Below are positions 7,390 to 11,514 of a stretch of 11,514 bases of DNA, one piece after another (positions within the stretch are counted from its first letter, which is position 1; the number at the start of each line of letters is the position of its first letter). This DNA comes from an uncultured Oscillospiraceae bacterium (lineage in GTDB: Bacteria > Bacillota > Clostridia > Oscillospirales > Acutalibacteraceae). The DNA lies in assembly GCA_900549155.1 (NCBI GenBank), contig URNF01000058.1, positions 1-11,514 of the forward strand, written 5' to 3'. The position numbers were made by a program, and so were the translations under genes. The notes beneath the pieces were generated by a model. That model ran no database searches and was not told where the DNA came from. It worked only from the letters and a program-made list of their open reading frames with translations.

Positions 7390-8874
7390 ATGTTTCCCGC
7401 ACTGACTGTGTCCGATGTTCGGTTGCACGAGATCTATGTTCATGCGCAAAAAGCGCATGAAAACGCCGTTTCCGCCAATGTCGCCGGCGGCAGATGTCAC
7501 AAGATGACGGTGCGCGTGCAGGGAGAGCACGTGCGCATGACCGTCGACGACGATCCGCAGAGTGAGAGTGATTTTCTCCTGTCAGCAAGATCGCGCGGCT
7601 GCTTTTCGCTGTCCTCGAACGGCGACACCGACAACGAGGGCGCATTTGTGCGTATGCGGCTCGTCGCCGAGGGGAAAACGGTTTTCGACATTGCGACCGA
7701 AACGCTGCAGGATGTCGAAGCGCTGTCCCGTTTTTTTGATTGCTATTATCTCGACCCCCTGCGCCGCGACAAGCCGGGCGTCAAGGTGCCGATCGGAGAT
7801 TTTTGGGCGCTCAACGCACGCGGCCATCTGCGCTGTATCCGCCGCGAAACGCACGTGCAGACGCCGCCCGACAACCGCGCGGTGGTGCTGCTGACGCTGC
7901 GGGATCGGGAGATCGGCGACTTCACGGCGGAGATCTGGTTTGAGCAATCCTGGCGGCGCTATGGCTGCCTTTTCGGCGCAAAACGGGGCTTTTTCGCCTA
8001 TGCCTGCGATCCGCGCACCGAACAGAAATTCCCGCTCGGCGGCACGTTTGCCTGTGTCGGCTCGGAGGGGGTGCGCATCCTTTTCGGTATGTTTCGGGAC
8101 ACGGCGGAAGATGCGCGCGGCGTCATGCGCTGGTCGCCGCCCCTGCCCGCCTTTTGGAGCTGTGATGCCACCCCGCCGCTTTCCCTGCCGCGACACACGC
8201 TGGCGCTGCATATCGACACCGACAGCGTTTATACGTATAACGGCGAGCGCCATCCCGCAAAACGCGGCGACATCGTTTATATGCCGCCGCTGACGCCCTA
8301 TACCCTGCAGGGCACGCGCAACGTCATCCTGCGGGTGGAATTTTTCTGCACGTCGCCGCTTTCCGAGGCGCCCGTCCTTTTCACACCGCAGCATCCCGAA
8401 GCCATTGAAAGGCGGTTTCGCAAGCTGCTCGACTGCTGGAACAACGCCCCGGACAGCCTTTTTCGCTCCATGAGCGCGTTTTATGCCATTTTGGCGGACA
8501 TCTGCGCGGAAACCGCCGTGCAGCTTGCGCAGCCGCTCCCCGCCCCCGTTCGCGAGGCGGTGCAGTATATACAGCACCGTTTCACCGACGCTGCCCTGTC
8601 GGTCAGTGCGGTTGCTGCCGCCGTCGGTATCAGCGAGTCGCATTTCTATCAGCTCTTCGGCGAGGCGATGGGCGTTTCGCCCAAGCAGTATATACTGCAG
8701 CTGCGCATCGACCACGCCAAGCGCCTGTTGTCCACGCAGTACTATAAGGTGTATGAGGTGGCGGGACAGTGCGGCTTCGCCGATCCGAAATATTTCATCA
8801 CCGCCTTCAAGCGCGTCACCGGCACCTCTCCGCAGCAGTATGCGGCAAAGCAGGGCGACCTGTTCATAAAGTAA
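7390..8874 (+). CDS. AraC-family transcriptional regulator with a large unrecognised N-terminal domain
   Basis: A 494-residue protein. Residues ~390-486 are the AraC/XylS DNA-binding domain, with a first helix-turn-helix around LSVSAVAAAVGISESHFYQLF (split at 403-423) and MGVSPKQYILQLRI, and a second around VYEVAGQCGFADPKYFITAFK ending in the family signature GTSPQQY (478-484). Residues ~260-325 look like a cupin-type sensor strand set (LALHIDTDSVYTYNGERHPAKRGDIVYMPP, shown here only as landmarks at 271-300), the arrangement used by sugar-sensing AraC proteins. Residues 1-250 are beta-rich and match nothing I know, and they make the protein about 200 residues longer than a typical cupin-AraC regulator. 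No signal peptide or membrane segment is present, so it acts in the cytoplasm. It is divergent from the secreted phosphoesterase and convergent with the 641-residue enzyme. The likely role is activation of one or both in response to a sugar-like ligand (inference). Confidence 0.9.
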   Translation: MFPALTVSDVRLHEIYVHAQKAHENAVSANVAGGRCHKMTVRVQGEHVRMTVDDDPQSESDFLLSARSRGCFSLSSNGDTDNEGAFVRMRLVAEGKTVFDIATETLQDVEALSRFFDCYYLDPLRRDKPGVKVPIGDFWALNARGHLRCIRRETHVQTPPDNRAVVLLTLRDREIGDFTAEIWFEQSWRRYGCLFGAKRGFFAYACDPRTEQKFPLGGTFACVGSEGVRILFGMFRDTAEDARGVMRWSPPLPAFWSCDATPPLSLPRHTLALHIDTDSVYTYNGERHPAKRGDIVYMPPLTPYTLQGTRNVILRVEFFCTSPLSEAPVLFTPQHPEAIERRFRKLLDCWNNAPDSLFRSMSAFYAILADICAETAVQLAQPLPAPVREAVQYIQHRFTDAALSVSAVAAAVGISESHFYQLFGEAMGVSPKQYILQLRIDHAKRLLSTQYYKVYEVAGQCGFADPKYFITAFKRVTGTSPQQYAAKQGDLFIK

Positions 8875-8888
8875 AAGACTGCCGAAAG

Positions 8889-8929
8889 GATATGCACCCC
8901 AAAAGTCAGACACTTTTGGGGTGCATATC
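8889..8929. repeat. Perfect long hairpin between convergent genes; possible bidirectional terminator or IS-end relic
   Basis: An 18-bp perfect stem (8889-8906 with 8912-8929) encloses a 5-base CAGAC loop. It starts 14 bases after the regulator's stop codon and ends 21 bases before the stop of the convergent gene. No run of T follows on either strand, so it is not a classical intrinsic terminator, though the stem has internal A/T runs. The arm TGCACCCCAAAAGTCAGACA resembles, from memory, terminal inverted repeats of IS3-family (IS150-group) insertion sequences. No transposase remains nearby. Confidence 0.7.
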
Positions 8930-8950
8930 GCAAAGCGGGTGGATATTTAT

Positions 8951-10876
8951 TCAGTCCATAAACCCATAGAATTTGATGAGGAAATACAGCAGTCCGTCCT
9001 GTTCGTTGGCAAATTCGTCATAGTATTCCCCGCGCACGCCGTTCATCGTCAGCGGGTGCAGGCGGGTGCAGGACGCGCTGCCGTCGGGACGGTAGACCGA
9101 CAGATTGTTGCGCGCACCGCAGAAGGCGCGCTTTTTCCACTCCTCGTCGCCGGTGATCCATGCATAGTGCAAAAATGCGTTGGACGTGTGCACCGATGCG
9201 GAATGCGGGAACGTGTCGCCGTAGAGCATCCGCTTGCCGAACCAATAGCCGTCCCAGTGGCGGATCGCCAGGTCGTGCATGAGGTGGGTGGGCTGTCTGC
9301 CGTTGAATTTTTCGAGGATCATCAGCTGCTCGCGGCAGGCATGAAGCAGCTTTTCGTCGTGCGTCAGCTGATACATCTGCGCAATGAGCGTCACGGCGGG
9401 CGTCACGATGGTCTGCTCATATTTGACCTCGTGCTCCGGATAGTGCAGCCCGATGGCGACGATGTTGTCCACATGCTTGCGGTACATCGCCGTCAGCCGC
9501 TCCGCCTTGTCGGTCATCCCCGCCTTTTGCAGCGCCGCCACCGTTTCATACATGGAAAGTCCGTTCGGATAGAACCGCTCGCCGCCGATGGAATAATAGA
9601 TCTCCAGCAGCATGAACATGCGGTCAAGAAACACCGTGTCACCGGTCAAATTATACATTTCCAGCATGAACACCGACATCCACGGCGCGTTATACAGCCG
9701 CTTGCAGGCGGGATTTTTGCCGACAGCGTTATAGACAGCGCCCGTCTCCTCGTCGAAGAACTCCCGTGCCACAAATGCATAGTACTGCATGAGGCTCTCA
9801 TACAACTGCTCGTCGCGGTCATATTGCAGATATTTCGCCATGAAAAGTCCCATGCCGATGCGCTCGCGACAGGCGTTATAGTCCGAGAAGATTTCGTCAT
9901 AGACGGGGCATTTATCCTCATTGTCATAAATCAGATAGGCGCCGTCGAGCGCGTCGCCCGCGCGGTGGAACTGCTGGTGCCGCATGATGAATTCCGCGCG
10001 GCGGCGGGCAAGCGTCCTGAACGGAATTTGCACAAAGAACTGCGCGATCGTTTCCCGCTTGCCGTATTGCAGCACGAAGGTATGATCCCCGAGCCGTTTC
10101 GGGGCGTAGCGGACGAAGGTTCTCCCCGATCGCGTCTTCGCAGGCACGGCGACATCATCCAATTTCACGGTGACGTCCGGACGGTTGACGGAAAAGGTGA
10201 TCTCCTCGCCCTCGAACACGGTATACTGCGGTGCATCCACCGTCAGCACGCTGTCATAGCGTTCGATGACATCGGTAAAGTGTCCGTCCTCGAACCAAAA
10301 CAGCTCCCACGCAATCGTCATACTTTCGCCGGGGCGCAGGTTAAAAACGGACGGATGCAGGACAAAGTCCCCGCGATCGTTGCTGTTTTGCTCGCGGTTG
10401 GCGATGCTGTAGGTGTCAAGGCTGCCCGCGGTCAGCACCAGACCGAGTCCCACGGGGAACGGTCCCATCTTCACCGCGCGGATATACGAAGCATTTCTGC
10501 CGCACCAAATATGGGTGTGGCATTTTTGCGTCATGCAGACGCCGGCGCGGTCATAGTTATCGTTGAACGTGGCATAGATGCCGACCTTGCCGCGATTGAA
10601 AAACACGTCCACATCCAGACGATCCTCAAACTGATACCGCTCGCGATAGCGATCGCCGCAGATCTCTCTGTCTGCCGTGATGCGCAAATGCGGCGTTTCA
10701 TACACAGCCCGCACGCCGTTTTCCGTCTTTTCCACCGACACGACCTGTGCGTCCTTGATCATGCCGAACGCAGCAGTGCCCTCCACCCAGTTCATGCCGT
10801 CGGGATCGTCGGGGTGTCGCAGAGCGGCAACCGTGCCGTCCGCCATGTTGAACTGTATATCGAATGCGTTTTTCAT
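8951..10876 (-). CDS. Putative intracellular carbohydrate-active enzyme with alpha/alpha-toroid domain (family unidentified)
   Basis: A 641-residue protein. The start at 10876 (MKNAFDIQFN) is preferred because GGAGG sits five bases upstream; an in-frame ATG 28 codons earlier has no such site and would overlap the promoter. No signal peptide or membrane helix is present. Residues ~1-195 look like a beta-sandwich (many alternating strands, WELFWFEDG at the end), and ~205-285 like a small Ig-type domain. Residues ~290-641 are helical repeats with aromatic/acidic loops, as in alpha/alpha-toroid glycosidases and polysaccharide lyases. Conserved-looking loops are DYNACRERIGMG (332-343), HYPEHEVKYEQ (478-488), HDLAIRHWDGYW (534-545) and FPHSASVHTSNAF (556-568). 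The layout matches enzymes that degrade imported uronic-acid or related oligosaccharides, but I cannot name the family or the catalytic residues. It follows tuf on the same strand behind a strong terminator, so it has its own promoter. Confidence 0.75.
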   Translation of the reverse strand: MKNAFDIQFNMADGTVAALRHPDDPDGMNWVEGTAAFGMIKDAQVVSVEKTENGVRAVYETPHLRITADREICGDRYRERYQFEDRLDVDVFFNRGKVGIYATFNDNYDRAGVCMTQKCHTHIWCGRNASYIRAVKMGPFPVGLGLVLTAGSLDTYSIANREQNSNDRGDFVLHPSVFNLRPGESMTIAWELFWFEDGHFTDVIERYDSVLTVDAPQYTVFEGEEITFSVNRPDVTVKLDDVAVPAKTRSGRTFVRYAPKRLGDHTFVLQYGKRETIAQFFVQIPFRTLARRRAEFIMRHQQFHRAGDALDGAYLIYDNEDKCPVYDEIFSDYNACRERIGMGLFMAKYLQYDRDEQLYESLMQYYAFVAREFFDEETGAVYNAVGKNPACKRLYNAPWMSVFMLEMYNLTGDTVFLDRMFMLLEIYYSIGGERFYPNGLSMYETVAALQKAGMTDKAERLTAMYRKHVDNIVAIGLHYPEHEVKYEQTIVTPAVTLIAQMYQLTHDEKLLHACREQLMILEKFNGRQPTHLMHDLAIRHWDGYWFGKRMLYGDTFPHSASVHTSNAFLHYAWITGDEEWKKRAFCGARNNLSVYRPDGSASCTRLHPLTMNGVRGEYYDEFANEQDGLLYFLIKFYGFMD

Positions 10877-10940
10877 AAGCTCCTCCGTCTCACAGGTATC
10901 CGATGACACTATCCAGTTTACCGCCGCACGCGAAAAATTG

Positions 10941-10979
10941 CAATGCACCCATTGTATCAAAAATTGGACGTATTCTCAC
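10941..10979 (-). promoter_or_regulatory. Promoter of the 641-residue enzyme gene, with overlapping dyad
   Basis: On the minus strand, -35 GTGAGA (10974-10979), 17-bp gap, -10 TACAAT (10951-10956). The leader to the ATG would be about 67 bases and contains GGAGGAG (10880-10886). A short perfect dyad, CAATG-CACC-CATTG (10941-10954), overlaps the -10 and the expected start point, a position suited to repressor binding. CAATTTTT also occurs twice, 26 bp apart, flanking this dyad. Confidence 0.5.
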
Positions 10980-10996
10980 TGTGGCGCAAATGATAC

Positions 10997-11034
10997 AAAA
11001 AAACCGTGCCCGCTGCAAAAAACAGCGGGCACGG
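10997..11034 (-). terminator. Rho-independent terminator of tuf
   Basis: A 12-bp perfect GC-rich stem (11004-11015 with 11023-11034) with a 7-base loop is followed on the minus strand by seven T. It lies about 18 bases after the tuf stop codon. On the + strand it is followed by CG then TTTTT, so it could also stop transcripts arriving from the left. Confidence 0.95.
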
Positions 11035-11051
11035 CGTTTTTCAAAGGAAAA

Positions 11052-11514
11052 TCAGGAGTTGATCTTGCTGACAACACCGGAACCAACGGTACGGCCGCCT
11101 TCACGGATAGCGAAGCGGAGGCCTTCCTCAATGGCGATGGGGGTGATCAGTTCGACGTCCATCTCGACGTTATCGCCGGGCATGCACATCTCAACGCCTT
11201 CCGGCAGATTGATCACGCCGGTAACGTCGGTGGTGCGGAAATAGAACTGCGGGCGATAGTTGTTGAAGAACGGGGTATGACGGCCGCCTTCTTCCTTGGT
11301 CAGGACGTAAACCTGGCCCTTGAACTTCGTGTGCGGATGAATGGAGCCCGGCTTAGCCAGAACCTGGCCACGCTCGATGGACTTCTTGTCAACGCCGCGG
11401 AGCAGAGCGCCGATGTTGTCGCCGGCTTCTGCGAAGTCAAGCAGCTTGTGGAACATTTCGATGTCGGTGACGACGGTGGACTTCTTCTCGTCCATCAGGC
11501 CAACGATCTCGACC
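11052..11514 (-). CDS. tuf: Elongation factor Tu, C-terminal part (5' end outside the window)
   Basis: The frame is open through the right edge; the visible 154 residues begin VEIVGLMDEKKSTVVT and end VGSGVVSKINS. This covers the end of domain II and all of domain III of EF-Tu, the GTPase that brings aminoacyl-tRNA to the ribosome. Recognisable blocks are EAGDNIGALLRG, RGQVLAKPGS, GGRHTPFFNNYRPQFYFRTTDVTG, split here by landmarks (GGRHTPFF; RPQFYFRTTDVTG), MPGDNVEMDVELITPIA and LRFAIREGGRTVG. The sequence is intact and conserved, with no sign of decay. The G domain and start lie outside. tuf is often the last gene of the str operon (rpsL-rpsG-fusA-tuf) and has its own strong terminator here, so the rest of that operon may lie to the right. 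Confidence 0.98.
   Translation of the reverse strand, partial: VEIVGLMDEKKSTVVTDIEMFHKLLDFAEAGDNIGALLRGVDKKSIERGQVLAKPGSIHPHTKFKGQVYVLTKEEGGRHTPFFNNYRPQFYFRTTDVTGVINLPEGVEMCMPGDNVEMDVELITPIAIEEGLRFAIREGGRTVGSGVVSKINS

Noticed and set aside
7441..7459. Hairpin CATGCGC-AAAAA-GCGCATG early in the AraC coding region
   Set aside because: It lies in coding sequence that reads well (HAQKAHE); a 7-bp stem is plausible by chance in GC-rich DNA, and nothing else supports attenuation.
8685..8698. 14-bp perfect palindrome GCAGTATATACTGC
   Set aside because: It is inside the DNA-binding domain of the AraC gene and encodes the conserved SPKQYIL stretch. A similar but imperfect sequence at ~8560 also codes for QYI, so codon content explains it.
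7582..8913. Minus strand open frame opposite the AraC gene
   Set aside because: It overlaps the clear AraC/XylS DNA-binding domain encoded on the + strand and shows Arg/Gly/Ala-rich shadow composition.
8921..10906. Long + strand open frame (661 codons) opposite the 641-residue enzyme gene
   Set aside because: It starts inside the hairpin, has no proper ribosome site, and its composition (His/Arg/Val/Ile-rich, low-complexity) is typical of antisense frames. The minus frame has a coherent domain layout and a good start.
10874..10960. Upstream start (ATG at 10960) for the 641-residue enzyme
   Set aside because: The added 28 residues would overlap the -10 and dyad region and lack a ribosome site, whereas the ATG at 10876 has GGAGG at correct spacing and begins with a natural-looking N-terminus.

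Overview
The window looks like a chromosomal piece of a moderately GC-rich Gram-positive bacterium, most likely a gut or rumen Clostridia (Oscillospiraceae/Christensenellales-like). The reasons are a Firmicutes-type EF-Tu, AGGAGG-type ribosome binding sites, very large secreted multi-domain proteins, a collagen-like membrane-anchored protein, and an AraC regulator with a large N-terminal sensor. This assignment is inferred from style and was not tested by search.

Layout, left to right. (1) 1-1791 (+) is the 3' part of a gene for a cell-surface protein. It has an unrecognised N-terminal part, a fibronectin type III domain, short Trp-rich repeats, two collagen-like Gly-X-Y blocks, a C-terminal membrane helix and a Lys-rich tail, and it ends at a strong hairpin terminator. 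(2) 1852-7254 (-) is an 1800-residue secreted protein. It has a signal peptide, three short N-terminal repeats, three large units (each a small Ig-like linker plus a LamG/concanavalin-like domain), a calcineurin-like metallophosphoesterase domain, a fourth LamG-like region and a C-terminal accessory region. Two of its units share a 301-bp stretch that is identical apart from one base. (3) 7255-7389 is a divergent intergenic region with promoter signals and three helically spaced TGATTTTC-type direct repeats. (4) 7390-8874 (+) is an AraC-family regulator whose first ~250 residues I do not recognise. (5) 8889-8929 is a near-perfect 18-bp-stem hairpin between convergent genes. (6) 8951-10876 (-) is a 641-residue protein without a signal peptide, with a beta-rich N-terminal half and a probable alpha/alpha-toroid C-terminal half, resembling an intracellular carbohydrate-active enzyme of unidentified family. 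(7) 11052-11514 (-) is the 3' end of tuf (EF-Tu), with a textbook terminator.

How the parts may work together (inference). The AraC regulator lies between a secreted binding/phosphoesterase protein that it could control through the divergent promoter and a cytoplasmic putative glycan-processing enzyme. Together with the collagen-like surface protein, this looks like a small glycan or host-surface interaction locus placed just downstream of the housekeeping tuf gene. No RNA genes, CRISPR arrays or complete mobile elements were seen. All intergenic gaps are shorter than 200 bases.
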